64,000 bases of DNA from Cherax quadricarinatus. Its lineage: Eukaryota; Arthropoda; Malacostraca; Decapoda; Parastacidae. The DNA is taken from contig NC_091311.1 in NCBI RefSeq assembly GCF_038502225.1, positions 33,694,296 through 33,758,295 of the forward strand, written 5' to 3'. This document shows positions 33,552 to 46,065 of the stretch, one piece after another. Below the pieces are notes generated by a model. It was not told the origin of the DNA. It saw only the letters and a program-made list of their open reading frames with translations, and did no database searches. Both the position numbers and the translations under genes were made by a program. Position 1 is the first letter of the stretch. Every line of letters starts with the position of its first letter.

Positions 33552-33630
33552 ATACTCTTCCCTCCTTGCATCACTTCTACTTTGTAAAACCTTCTCATAT
33601 GCTAACTTTTTCTCCCTTACTACATATATA

Positions 33631-35142
<1,512 letters not shown>

Positions 35143-35193
<51 letters not shown>
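35143..35193. repeat. (TA)n microsatellite
   Basis: TA repeats join Tm3 to the truncated left side of Tg7. Confidence 0.95.
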
Positions 35194-35201
<8 letters not shown>

Positions 35202-35207
35202 TGTACT

Positions 35208-36901
35208 ATGGAAATGAAGAAAGAGATAATTGCTAAGTACAAAAGTGGAGTGCGTGTCTCGGAGCTGGCCAGGATGTATACCAAACCCCAATCAACCATC
35301 GCTACTATCATGGCCAACAAAATGGCAATCAAGGAAGCTGTTCTTGCAAAAGGTGCAACTTTGTTTTCGAAACAGAGATTGCAAATACAGTGGACCCCCA
35401 GCTTACGATATTATTTCATTTCAGAAGTATGTTCAGGTGCCATTACTGAATGAATTTGTTCCCATAAGGAATATTGTGAATTAGATTAGTCCATTTCAGA
35501 CCCCCAAACATACATGTACAAACGCACTTACATAATTGGTCGCATTGGGAGCTGATCGTAAAGCGGGGGCCCACTGTACTCGAAGATGTTGACTGTTATT
35601 GCTGTGGATAAACGAAAAACAGATAGCAGAAGATAGCATCTCTCAAGTGATCATATGTGAAAAGGCTAGGAAGTTGTATGAGGATTTAATTAGAAAAATG
35701 CCTGCAACTAGTGGTGATGTGAATGAATTTAAGGCCAGCAAAGGTTGGTTTGAGAGATTTAAGAATTGTAGTGGCATACATAGTGTGATAAGGCATGGTG
35801 AGGCTGCCAGTTCGGACCAAAAAGCAGCTGAAAAATATGTGAAGGAATTCAAGGAGTACACAGACAGTGAAGGACTGAAACCTGAACAAGTGTTTAATTG
35901 TGACGAAACAGGCCTGTTTTGGAAGAAAATGCCAAGCAGGACCAACATTACTCAGGAGGAAAAGGCACTCCCAGGACATAAGCCTATGAAAGACAGGCTT
36001 ACTCTCATGATGTGTGCTAATGCTAGTGGTGATTGCAAAGTGAAGCCTTTATTGGTGTATCACTCTGTAACTCCCAGAGTGTTCAGGCAAAACAATGTCC
36101 TCAAGGCTAATTTGTGTGTGCTGTGGAGGGCAAACACTAAAGCATGGGTCACAAGGGACCTTTTCTATGACTGGTTACACCATGCATTTGCCCCCACTGT
36201 GAAAAATTACCTCCTGGAAAATAAACTGGACCTTAAGTGCCTCCTGGTATTAGACAATGCTCCTGGTCATCCTTCAGACCTGGGAGAGCGACTTTCTGGG
36301 GACATGAGGTTCATTAAGGTCAAGTTTTTTGCCTCCTAATACCACTCCTCTCCTGCAGCCCATGGACCAGCAGGTCATTTCAAACTTCAAAAAACTCTAC
36401 ACAAAAGCTATGTTTCAAAAGTGCTTTGAAGTGACCTCAGACACTCGATTGACTCTAAGAGAGTTTTGGAAAGATCACTTTAGTATCCTCAGTTGTGTAA
36501 ACCTTATAGGTAAGGCTTGGGAGGGAGTGACTAAGAGGACCTTGAACTCTGCTTGGAAGAAACTGTGGCCAGAATGTGTAGACAAAAGGGATTTTGTAGG
36601 ATTTGAGGCTAACCCTGAGAAGTGTATGCCAGTTTTGGAATCAATTGTGGCACTGGGGAAGTCCTTGGGGTTGGAGGTTAGTGGGGAGGATGTGGAAGAG
36701 TTGGTGGAGGAGGACAATGAAGAACTAACCATCATAAAGGAACGGGAGGTACAGAGCTCTATGGACAGATATGCTGTGCGACAGAGGTCCAGTGACTCTC
36801 AAGCTGGTCCTAGTGGTATTAAAAGAAGAAGGGAAGTAACCCCGGAAAATGACATGCTACCTAAAGTCCTAATGGAATGGGATTCCCCTTCTAAACATTA
36901 A
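35208..36901 (+). pseudogene. Tigger transposase, nearly full length but broken
   Basis: It starts inside the family's N-terminus (MEMKKEIIAKYKSGVRVSEL). Tm4 cuts it at 35387. It resumes with LLWINEKQIAEDSISQVI, KASKGWFERFKNCSGIHSVI, catalytic VFNCDETGLFW and LLVLDNAPGHP. A six-T run near 36325 (five T in Tg4) shifts the frame just before LPPNTTPLLQPMDQQV. After DNEELT an in-frame deletion of about 190 bp joins to IIKEREVQSSMDRYAVRQRS. All three catalytic Asp are present but never in one frame. Confidence 0.88.
35388..35575. mobile_element. Tm4: Tigger-family MITE, 188 bp
   Basis: CAGTGGACCCCCAGCTTACG to CGTAAAGCGGGGGCCCACTG, with TA at 35386-35387 and 35576-35577. The interior is that of Tm1 to Tm3 with a short deletion, but the inner terminal word is CTTACGA / TCGTAAAG rather than TAACGA / TCGTTAAG. 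Confidence 0.92.
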
Positions 36902-37189
36902 CAACTTCCACACTCTCAACAACTTCCACACTCTCCCCTCCTCCCATCCCATCAACCATCACCAGATCTTCAATAAAGGTAAGTGTCAGTTTGTGTGTAT
37001 TAAAATTAATATTTCATGTGGGAAAAATATTTTTTTTCATACTTTGTGGTGTCTTGCATAGATTAATTTGATTTCCATTATTTCTTATGGGGAAAATTAA
37101 TTCACCTTACGATAATTTCAGCACACAATGAGCTCTCAGGAATGGATTAATATCGTAAGGTGGGGGTTCACTGTATAGTGTCTGACTGT

Positions 37190-37795
37190 TCAGCAGAAGT
37201 TTGTGGCTACAGGAAAGTGGGTGCAGGGGGGAAGAAGTGTGATTGATGGAATGATGATGAAAAGATAGTAGTAAGAGAGAAAAAGTTAGCATATGAGAGA
37301 TTTTTACAAAGTAGAAGTGATGCAAGGAGGGAGGAGTATATGGAGAAAAAAAGAGAGGTTAAAAGTTTGGAGAAGCAATGTAAAAAGAGAGCAAATGAGA
37401 GAGTGGGTGAGATGTTATTAACAAATTTTGTTGAAAATAAGAAAAACTTTTGGAGTGAGATTAATAAGTTGAGAAAGCCTAGGGAAAGAATGGATTTGTT
37501 AGTTAAATATAGGAGAGTAGAGTTATTAAATGGAGAGTTAGAGGTATTGGGAAGATGGAGGGAATATTTTGAGGAATTGTTAAATGTTGATGAAGATAAG
37601 GAAGCTGTGATTTCATGTATAGGGCAAGGAGGAATAACATCTTATAGGAGTGAGGAAGAACCAGTTGTGAGTGTGAGGCAAGTGTGTGGGGGCAGTGAGT
37701 AGAATGAAAGGGGGTAAAGCTGCTGGGATTGATGGGATAAAGATAGAAATGTTAAAAGCAGGTGGGGATACAGTTTTGGAGTGGTTGTGTTTTTA
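37190..37795 (+). pseudogene. LINE linker and RT start
   Basis: ERVGEMLLTNFVENKKNFWS, INKLRKPRERMDLLVK and EVLGRWREYFEELLNVDED, then SEEEPVVSVRQV. A one-base shift near 37690 precedes RMKGGKAAGIDGIKIEML. It ends at the pB4 TTAA. Confidence 0.75.
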
Positions 37796-37797
37796 TT

Positions 37798-40390
37798 TAA
37801 CCCTTTCAGGGTCAGTCCCGTAGATCTACGGCTTCACGTTCAGTGTCCAAACCGTAGATCTACGCCAAAATTCTAGCACCATCAAATTTAGCGTGAAAAT
37901 GCTCATAGGCCTACATGTGAGAGAATGGGTCTGCATGGTGGGTGTGCGCCATAAACAAAAAATCTAGGTGCCTGCATAGTGTTGTGGGAACGCCGGCTCA
38001 GTTACCCTTGTTCACCATGCCTCGTTGTAAGGCAGCTCTCACTCCAAGGAAAATTAAGACTCTCCTCTTCCTATCTGATAGTTCTGACACTGATGGAAGT
38101 GGAAATGAAGATGAATTCTTTGGCTTTGATCAGTTAGTGACCGAAAGGAATGATCAGGATATCGATAATAGCGCAGAAAACCCTGACGATCCTCAACCTT
38201 CTACCTCTGGTGTGGGCACTCCTCAGTCACGGTCAGTTGTACCTCAACACAAGAGAAAACTATTATTTTCGCGTGGCCAGGCCCTGACTTCAGTAGTGAC
38301 GATGATAGTGACATGGATTGTGATTTTATTGCTCTTGACAATCATTCGGGTAATGATAGTGAGGAAACATATTCACCAGTGAAGCGTCGGTATGTACACT
38401 GCAGCATGTGCTTGGGTAGTGTACCCTATGCAGTGCCCAGGGGAAGGAGTACATCCCGTGGCCCTACACCAGGAATAGACATTGAAAGTGAGGATGATGT
38501 GGCTACACTTGGCATGGATAGACAACAGGCATCAGTAGATGGTGGTAGTGGTGATGATAGTGCCATGGCCATGCGTGACTCACCAGCCCAGGCTGGGACC
38601 CACGCTTCTGACTCGGCAGTTCAAGGACAAAGCGGAGCATCAGCCACCAGCCCACCACAGCCACAACTACCCGCACAACCAGCCTATGATGTCCAGTATC
38701 CACCAGCAAACCGTATCTGGGATTGGCAGCAAAATCCCAATTTTGTTCCCAAGCCCCACCACTTTGATGACTCTCAAAGTGGAATTCTACCTACTTGTTC
38801 CCTTGGAAACACAGCCAATGAACTGGAATTTTTTGAAATATTCTTTGACCAGCCCTTGATGGAAATTATTGTCAGGGAAAGTAACAAGTATTTTGAGAAC
38901 ACCATGGCAAATACGATGATATCACCACAGTCAAGACTACACCGGTGGAAAGAGACGACTGTTGCAGAAATGTATTTGCTTTTTGCAACAATAATGCTTA
39001 TGCCTCATGTCTATATTGTTGTATACACGGGAAGTAAAACATTGAAAGATATCAAGATGTTATTGGGTATCTCAGGTGACGTAGTGAGAAGCATGATGGC
39101 ACCTTGTCTTGGTAAGGGGCATACATTATATACCGATAACTGGTACACAAGCCCTTTACTCAGTGATTTCTTGTGAGTGAACAAGACAGATGTGTGCGGC
39201 ACAGTGCGTTCTAATCGTAAACATATGCCCAGGCTCAACGCAGGTGCTCGTGGTGATGACGTGCAGGTGTTTACTGCCAATGACATCATGGCATTACGGT
39301 GGCATGACAAACGAGATGTCACATTGTTGACAACCATTCACCATAACGAAATGCAAGACAGTGGCAAAGTTGATCGAGTGACTAATGAACGTATTTGAAA
39401 ACCAGTGACAGTGATTGATTATACACAAAACATGCACTTGGTTGACAAATGTGACATGCAGATTGGCTTTGCTGATTGTGTTCGTAAAAGTTACAATTGG
39501 TACATGAAACTTTTCTCCCATCTCATGGACATTTCAGTGCTCAATGCATATAATATGTACCAAATGAAGACTGGCAACAGACCGCCGTATGGTGAATTTT
39601 GTTTGTCTGTTGTCAGACAACTCATAATGAAGTACCAGGAAACAACACCTGCTATACAACAAGGTTCTCGAATTCCTGAGAATATACCCAAGCATTTGAG
39701 GAGGGAAGGTGATCATTTCATAATACAGCTTCCTTCAACTCAGAAGAAATTTGCTCAGAAGAGATGTGTTGTCTGTGCACAAACAAAACGATGGCAACAA
39801 AGACACAAAGACACTCAGTTTATGTGTGAGGAATGTAAGGTACCTCTGTGCCCATATGGTGCCTTGTTTCAAGGAGTTCCACAAGCTCCAGCAGTTCTAA
39901 AACCATGTCCAGTGACTGTAAATATGTAAATATATGATAGAACATTAGTATTATACAAGATTTGTGCATTTTTATTGTAATAAACAAAAGTGGTAAATAA
40001 TAATATGATAATAACTTTAGTGCGGTTATTGTGTTCAATACTGCGAGTTTATATATATACATTATATACAGTATTGGTCTCTCAGGCCCGAAATGTTAGT
40101 AGGAAAAGAAAAAAAATTAGAAAAGAAAAGAAAAAACTACAAAAAACGTTAAATAAAGTAATGCGCGTATGTGGAAATCGTCGATGTTGCCGCCACCAGG
40201 TCATTTTGGGTCAACTTCTCGGCACTGTATCTCGGTAAGTACTGATCAGAAATTTTTTTTTGTCTTATTACCTTCGCAAAAATATACTCTTTAATTCTGC
40301 AAGAATTTTTTTTTTTTTTTTTTTTTTTCAAAATTTCTTGGACACTGGAGCACCACGTCAGATTTTGGCCTTGGACCCTGAAGGGGTTAA
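37798..40390 (+). mobile_element. pB4: piggyBac element with most of its gene
   Basis: TTAA at 37798-37801 and 40387-40390. Left CCCTTTCAGGGTCAGTCCCG and right (reverse) CCCCTTCAGGGTCCAAGG. The paired palindromes CGTAGATCTACG lie at 37819-37830 and 37853-37864. The 3' UTR is AT-rich with AATAAA near 39980. It is inserted in the LINE at a natural TTAA. Confidence 0.93.
38017..39929 (+). pseudogene. piggyBac transposase, stops and core deletion
   Basis: ATG of MPRCKAALTPRKIKTLLFLS; an acidic N-terminal region (SDSSDTDGSGNEDEF, ENPDDPQPSTSG); a frame change near 38285; a Pro/Gln-rich stretch; the start of the DDE_Tnp_1_7 domain (NELEFFEIFFDQPLMEIIV, HRWKETTVAEMYLLFATIML). The sequence then jumps from MPHVYI to TGSKTLKDIKMLLG, so the first catalytic part is lost. 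GKGHTLYTDNWYTSPLLSDF, a TGA (39174), HMPRLNAG, WHDKRDVTLLTT and a TGA (39396) follow, then VDKCDMQIGFAD and the cysteine-rich C-terminus (CVVCAQTKRWQQR, CEECKVPLC). It is non-functional. Confidence 0.88.
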
Positions 40391-40858
40391 TAAATGCATG
40401 GAACAGGGTAAGGTACCTAGGAATTGGCAGAGAGCATGCATAGTTCCTTTGTATAAAGGCAAAGGGAACAAAAAAGAGTGTAAAAATTATAGGGGAATAA
40501 GTCTGTTGAGTATACCTGGTAAAGTGTATAGTAGAGTTATCCCTGATAGAATTATGAGTAAAACAGAGAGCAGGATAGCAGATGAACAAGGAGGCTTTAG
40601 GAAAGGTAGGGGGGTGTATAGACCAAGTGTTTGCAGTGAAACGTATTGGTGAACAGTATTTAGATAAGGGTAAAGAGGTTCTTGTAGCATTTATGGATTT
40701 GGAAAAGGCAAATGATAGGGTGGATAGGGGGGCAAAGTGGCAAATGTTGTAAATGTACAGAAAAGGAGGTAGTTTATTGAAAGCAGTGAAAAGTTTTTAC
40801 CAGGATAGTGAGGCTAAGGTTAGAGTATGTAGGCGAGAGAGGGATTATTTCCAAGTAA
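40391..40858 (+). pseudogene. LINE RT central part
   Basis: NKCMEQGKVPRNWQRACIVP, YKGKGNKKECKNYRGISLLS and ADEQGGFRKGRG, then a frame change near 40612 and VFAVKRIGEQYLDKGKEVL, VAFMDLEKANDRVDRGA, a stop, GSLLKAVKSFYQDSEAKV. It ends where the second LINE enters. Confidence 0.78.
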
Positions 40859-40986
40859 ATAGGAAATAGTGCAAATGAACTAACAAAACCAGATGAACCC
40901 CAACTCCCACCAACTGAAACAGCAAACAGACTCAATGATTTCTTCTCCATCATAGAAAAAAATCTTGCCAATAAAATCCCAAGCTC

Positions 40987-42646
40987 AAATAAGAACATAA
41001 GAACATAAGAACGAAGGAACACTGCAGAAGGCCTACTGGCCCATGCGAGGCAGGTCCAAGTCTCCTACCGGCTTAAGCCAATGCACCCAACCTAGTCAGG
41101 TCAGGTCACATTGACTTAAGGGAGGAACACGGCAACCGACCTGGTAGCACAAGCTATCAGGTCTAACTCACACCCACCCACATCTACTCATGTATTTATC
41201 CAACCTATTTTGAAAGCTACACAACGTTCTGGCCTCTATAACGGTACTTGGGAGTTTGTTCCACTCATCCACAACTCTATTACCAAACCAGTACTTTCCT
41301 ATATTCTTCCTGAATCTGAATTTTTCCAACTTAAAACCATTGCTGCGAGTCCTGTCTAGGCTAGATATTTTCAGCACACTATTTACATCCCCTTTATTTA
41401 TTCCTGTCTTCCATTTATACACCTCAATCATATCCCCCCTAATTCTACGTCTTTCTAGAGAGTGCAGATTCAGGGCCCTCAGTCTATCCTCATAGGGAAG
41501 GTTTCTGATACATGGGATCAACTTTGTCATCCTCCTTTGTACATTTTCCAGAGAATTTATATCCATTCTGTAATACGGTGACCAAAACTGTGCAGCATAA
41601 TCTAAATGAGGCCTAACCAAGGATGTATAGAGTTGAAGAACAACCTGAGGACTCCTATTATTTATGCTTCTTGATATGAAGCCAAGGATTCTATTAGCTT
41701 TATTGCGAACACTTATGCACTGTTGTCTTGGTTTCAGATTACTGCTAACCAGAACTCCTAAATCTTTTTCGCAATCTGTAATATTAAGATCTACATTATT
41801 TAGTTTATATGTGGCATGGTTATTGTCCTGTCCAACATTTAGAACTTTGCATTTGTCTATATTAAACTGCATCTGCCACTTCTCCGACCACTGCATCAGT
41901 CTATTCAAATCTTCCTGGAGTGCTCGAATGTCCTCGTCAGAATGAATTCGACGGCCTATTTTGGTGTCATCGGCAAACTTGCCGATGTCGCTCTTTATGC
42001 CCTCATCTATGTCGTTTATGTAGATTGTGAACAGCAGGGGGCCCAACACTGACCCCTGTGGAACACCGCTCGTGACGCTTCCCCACTCTGATTTCTCCCC
42101 ATTTATGCAAACTCTCTGCTGCCTATTTGTCAACCATGCCTCTATCCAGGAAAAAATTTCTCCTCCTATTCCATGTGCTTTAATTTTCCTCAATAGTCTC
42201 TGATGTGGGACCCTGTCAAAAGCCTTACTGAAGTCCATATACACAATATCATATTCATTACCATGATCTACCTCCTCAAATACCTTAGTGAAAAAAGTTA
42301 CTAAATTCGTAAGGCAGGAACGCCCCTTTGTAAAACCATGCTGAGATTCGTTGATTAATTTATACTTTTCAAGGTGGCTACGAACTGCCTCGGCAATTAC
42401 TGATTCCATAAATTTTCCCACTATGGAGGTTAGGCTTATTGGTCTATAGTTCGAAGCTAAGGACCTGTCACCTGTTTTGAAAATAGGTATCACATTTGCC
42501 ATTTTCCACTTATCTGGCACCATGCCAGTTTGTAGTGATATGTTGAAAAGATTAGCCAAAGGTGTGCTAAGCTCCTCTTTACATTCCTTTAGAACCCTTG
42601 CATACAGTTCATCAGGGCCTGGGGATTTGTTAGGTTTTAAATACCC
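40987..42646 (-). mobile_element. CR1 LINE, 5'-truncated, with 8-bp tail repeats
   Basis: The left edge is the 3' tail, about 2.5 copies of TTATGTTC on the minus strand, an 8-bp repeat tail typical of CR1. The element is cut at its 5' side within the RT at 42646, as is usual for target-primed integration. It contains one open RT/C-terminal frame. Confidence 0.88.
41168..42646 (-). CDS. CR1 reverse transcriptase, 5'-truncated open frame
   Basis: About 492 codons open without a stop. Motifs in order: GYLKPNKSPGPDELYARVLK, NVIPIFKTGD, NYRPISLTSIVGKFMES, QHGFTKGRSCLTNLV, YMDFSKAFDRVPH (motif A), SGVPQGSVLGPLLFTIYIND (motif B) and IGKFADDTKIG (motif C, FADD). The thumb and C-terminal part follow (HLDYAAQFWSPYYR, YEDRLRALNLHSLERRRIRG). 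No ATG exists at the truncation; the endonuclease and ORF1 are absent. The intact frame means recent insertion, though the copy cannot move by itself. Confidence 0.9.
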   Translation of the reverse strand, partial: GYLKPNKSPGPDELYARVLKECKEELSTPLANLFNISLQTGMVPDKWKMANVIPIFKTGDRSLASNYRPISLTSIVGKFMESVIAEAVRSHLEKYKLINESQHGFTKGRSCLTNLVTFFTKVFEEVDHGNEYDIVYMDFSKAFDRVPHQRLLRKIKAHGIGGEIFSWIEAWLTNRQQRVCINGEKSEWGSVTSGVPQGSVLGPLLFTIYINDIDEGIKSDIGKFADDTKIGRRIHSDEDIRALQEDLNRLMQWSEKWQMQFNIDKCKVLNVGQDNNHATYKLNNVDLNITDCEKDLGVLVSSNLKPRQQCISVRNKANRILGFISRSINNRSPQVVLQLYTSLVRPHLDYAAQFWSPYYRMDINSLENVQRRMTKLIPCIRNLPYEDRLRALNLHSLERRRIRGDMIEVYKWKTGINKGDVNSVLKISSLDRTRSNGFKLEKFRFRKNIGKYWFGNRVVDEWNKLPSTVIEARTLCSFQNRLDKYMSRCGWV

Positions 42647-42654
42647 CACCCAAT

Positions 42655-44095
42655 GACTACCTCACTGGCAACTACCCAAACACATTGTTCCTAGTGCTGA
42701 CTAACCCAACGGAAGTCTCCCTTATTATCAACACACTAAAAAACAAGGCAGGAGATTTAAATACCTTACCACCCTTTATATACAAAAAAACGTCACAAGT
42801 GCTGTCACCAATCTTTGCAACACTCTTTAACAAATCCACTGAATCCTCTACCCTCCCTACAGTTCTCAAAACAGAGTGGGTCACCCCGATCCATAAAGAA
42901 GGAGACCAAACACACTTGAATAACTATAGGCCAATATCCAACTTACACCCTCTCTCTAAAATCTTCGAAAAATTAATTCATAAGCGAATCTATTCCTACC
43001 TCATCTTCCACAACATACTCAACCCGTCAGTTTGGGTTCAGGGCTAATAAAAATAGGAATGATGCTATTATACACATGCCAAAACAAATATACACTGCAC
43101 TAGAGAAAAAAGAAGTCCCATTGGGGATCTTCATTGATTTACGTAAAGCTTCCGATACAGCTGACCATGATTTGCTCCACATAAAATTGTTGCACTATGG
43201 TATAAGAGGGCACTCCCTCAACTACCTGAAGTCATACCTCAGCAACAGAAGCCAATATGTGTACACAAATGGAGCAAACTCTTCTGCGCAGCCAATTACA
43301 GTTGGTGTCCCACAGGGAAGTGTCCTTGGCCCTCTTCTCTTTCTCGTTTACATAAATGACCTACCAAATGCATCACAATTACTCAAACCCACACTATTTG
43401 CAGATGACACTACATACATCTTCTCTCACCCAAGCCCAGTCATGCTAGCCAATACTGTGAATACCGAATTATAGAAAATAACTACCTGGATGATGACTAA
43501 CAAACTTATTCTCAACATTGACAAAATCTACTTCATTCAGTTTGGAAACAGAGCTACAGATGTCCCTCTTAACATAATGATAAATGGATCACCTATCACA
43601 AAGCTCACAGAGGGAAAATTCTTAGGAATCCACCTTGATAATAGACTCAAATTTGAAACACATGTACAACAAATTTCCAAGAAAATTTCCAACCGTAGGC
43701 ATACTATCGAAGATACAGTACTATGTTCCACAGTCAGCCCTCCTGGCCCTATATCACTCACTTATTTACCCCTATTTCACCTATGGAATTTGTGCATCTG
43801 GCTCAACAACAATAAACCATCTCAGACCCAACAAAAGGCTGCAGTCAGAATGATGATAAATTCCCACTACAGGCAGCACACTCCACCAATATTCAAAACT
43901 CTAAACCTACTCACCGTACAAAACATCCATACTTACTATTGTACCTACTACATACATAGAACACTTAACTCGGATATAAACCCTTCCCTCAAACTTCTCC
44001 TTACCAACCTCAACAGAACACATGACCATAACACAAGGCACAGATCACTCTTTGATGTTCCTCGTGTCCATCTCACACTTTGCAAAACTCAATGA
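42655..44095 (+). pseudogene. Jockey-like LINE reverse transcriptase
   Basis: FLVLTNPTEVSLIINTLKNK, LNTLPPFIYKKTS, EWVTPIHKEGDQTHLNNYRP, KIFEKLIHKRIYSYL, a frame change near 43025, then FRANKNRNDAI, GIFIDLRKASDTADHDLL (motif A), VGVPQGSVLGPLLFLVYIND (motif B) and PTLFADDTTYIFSH (motif C). A stop at 43472 and a shift near 43700 follow. The C-terminal tail (HTYYCTYYIHRTLNSDINPS, DHNTRHRSLFDVPRVHLTL) ends near 44093. Confidence 0.82.
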
Positions 44096-44551
44096 ACATA
44101 AAAGGCCCAAAAATCTGGAATTCATTACCTGTGAATATAAAAGAAACACTGTTTATAAATTCAAGTCTTTTCTTAAAAATCACTTAATCACCCACAACTA
44201 AATAAATACTGAATAATTGTATCTCATAAATGTTTAACCTGTGACCCTATCAAACTTTTTTTTTAATTACATTACCTAACAGAATACTCCATTCTATTGA
44301 ATGCACAGCAACTCAGTAAATGACCATATGACCTGTCTTTGAAATACTTATTTGTGCTTAATTGTTATTTGTTTACTATAATTTTTACCACTGAATATAT
44401 CATTGGTTAGTTAATCTTAAGTTAATTTTAAGCCTGCTCATAATGCTCTGCATACAAGGGGCTTTTGGCATGTTACACTTAACCACTGTATTTCTTTGTA
44501 CATCTATGCATCATGTCCAAATTGATAATAAATAAATAAATAAATAAATAA

Positions 44552-45500
44552 AAAAAGTAGGCCTTAGACAGGGATGTGTGATGTCTCCATGGTTGTTCAA
44601 TATATTTATAGATGGAGTAGTAAGAGAAGTGAATGCTTGGGCGTTGGCAAGAGATGTGGGGTTAAAATATAAAGAATCTAACACAAAGTAGGAGTTGTCA
44701 CAGTTGCTCTTCGCTGATGACACTGTGCTTTTGGGGCAGTCTGAAGAGAAGTTGAAGAGGTTGGTTGATATGTTTGGTAGGGTATATAAAAAAAAGGAAG
44801 TTAAAAGTGAATATAGGAAAGAGTAAGGTGATGAGGATAACAAAAAAAATAGGTAATGGAAGATTGGATAACAGATTGGAAGGACAGAGTATGGAGGAGG
44901 TGAATGTGTTCAGATATTTGGGAGTGGACGTGTCAGCAGAGGGTCTATGAAGGATGAGATGAATCATAGAATTGAGGAGGGAAAAAAGGTGAGTGGTGCA
45001 CTGAGAAGTCTGTGGAGACAAAGATCTTTATCCATGAAAGCAAAGAGGGGAATGAATGAGAGTATAGTTATACCACCCTTCTTGTATGGGTGTGAGGCAT
45101 GGTTTGTGAATGTTGCAACAAGGAGGAGGCTGGTGGCAGTGGAGATGTCATGTCTGAGGGCAATGTGTGGTGTGGATATAATGCAGAGAATCCGTAGTTT
45201 GGAGATTAGGAGGAGATATGGGATTACCAAAACTATTATCCAGAGGGCTGAGGAGGGGTTACTGAGATGGTTTGGACATGTAGAGAGGATGGAACAAAAT
45301 AATGACTTCAAGAGTATACAAATCTGTAGTGGAGGGAAGGTGGGGTAGGGGTCACCCAAGGAAGGGTTGGAGGGATGGAGTAAAGGAGGTTTTGTGTGTG
45401 AGGGGCTTGGGCCTCCAGCAAGTGCGCATAAGCATGTTAGACAGAAGCAAATGGAGACAAATGGCTTTTAGGACTTTATGTGCTGTTGGAGTGTGATCAA
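44552..45500 (+). pseudogene. LINE RT motif C and C-terminal part
   Basis: VGLRQGCVMSPWLFNIFIDG, VVREVNAWALARDVG, a TAG stop near 44690, QLLFADDTVLLGQSEEKLKR (motif C), a shift near 44790, then LKVNIGKSKVMRITKK, RYLGVDVSAEG, a stop at 44948, MNHRIEEGKKVSGALRSLWR, PPFLYGCEAWFVNVATRRRL, RAEEGLLRWFGHVERMEQNN and SVVEGRWGRGHPRKGWRDGV. This is the normal tail of this LINE family. Confidence 0.82.
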
Positions 45501-45757
45501 AGTAACATTTATGAAGGGATTCAAGGATACCGGCAGGCCGAACTCAAGTCCTGGAAATGGGAAGTACAGCATCTGCACTCTGAAGGAGGGGTGTTAATGT
45601 TGCAGTTTTATAACTGTAGTGTAGGCATGCCTCTGGCAAGACAGTGATGGAATGAATGATGATGAAAGTTTTTCATTTTTGGGTCACCATGCCTTTGTGG
45701 GAAATGGCCAATGTGTTAATAACAATAAAAAAAAAAATTGTACTGAATCAAATCAAA

Positions 45758-46065
45758 GTATATTCTCTATAAGGATTACAATGCAGGGTTTACAGATTTT
45801 AGTTATTGTGTGGTTTACATGTAGTAAAATAAGGAGTATGTTGACTAAATACTGACTAAATACTAAGTGACAAATACTAGTTTGTGAGTTTAGCAATGTG
45901 AATGCTTTTGTTTTGGCACAATACATAGTTTCTATATTGGAGTATCACAGGCAAACTTATGACTAGTTTGGAATCATTATTTTAAGATTAGGATACGTAT
46001 TTCTGTGCTTATATTCAAATGAGTGAATGAGTGAGTGTAAATGTGGACCACCAGGTGGTTTTTAT
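45758..46065. other. No gene seen
   Basis: AT-rich DNA between the LINE tail and the next LINE fragment; I see no repeat ends or coding signal. Confidence 0.5.

Larger units (their letters stand above)
32304..33630 (-). mobile_element. RTE-like LINE, minus strand, with SINE
   Basis: LINE RT (32304-32977), interrupted by a SINE (32978-33269), then the linker region (33270-33628). The right side is cut by Tg6 at TA 33629-33630. Same family as 37174-45757. Confidence 0.85.
35194..37173 (+). mobile_element. Tg7: Tigger element lacking its left end
   Basis: The leader, left end and first codons are missing: TA/CA repeat passes straight into coding sequence at 35208. MITE Tm4 is inserted in the gene. 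The 3' end has AATAAAGGTAAGTG (36971) and closes TATCGTAAGGTGGGGGTTCA, CTG at 37173, then TA. It lies within an RTE-like LINE (right flank). Confidence 0.85.
40859..44551 (+). mobile_element. Second non-LTR retrotransposon (Jockey-group-like) split by CR1
   Basis: Coding sequence starts near 40860 (TPTETANRLNDFFSIIEKNL-like) and is interrupted by CR1 (40987-42645). RT and C-terminal parts follow to about 44095, then a 3' UTR and an (ATAA)n plus poly(A) tail at 44527-44551. A related minus-strand fragment is at 46066-46705. Clade is tentative. Confidence 0.78.
37174..45757 (+). mobile_element. RTE-like LINE split by pB4 and a second LINE
   Basis: Pieces 37174-37797, 40391-40858 and 44552-45757 read through as one LINE once the insertions are removed. 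The piggyBac junctions restore TTTATTTAATAAATGCATGG, as in the reversed copy near 32820. The second junction restores CCAGTAAAAGTAGGCCTTAG, as at 14350. The 3' end is at GGCCAATGTGTTAATAACAA plus an A-rich run near 45735. The left end is cut by Tg7. Confidence 0.85.
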
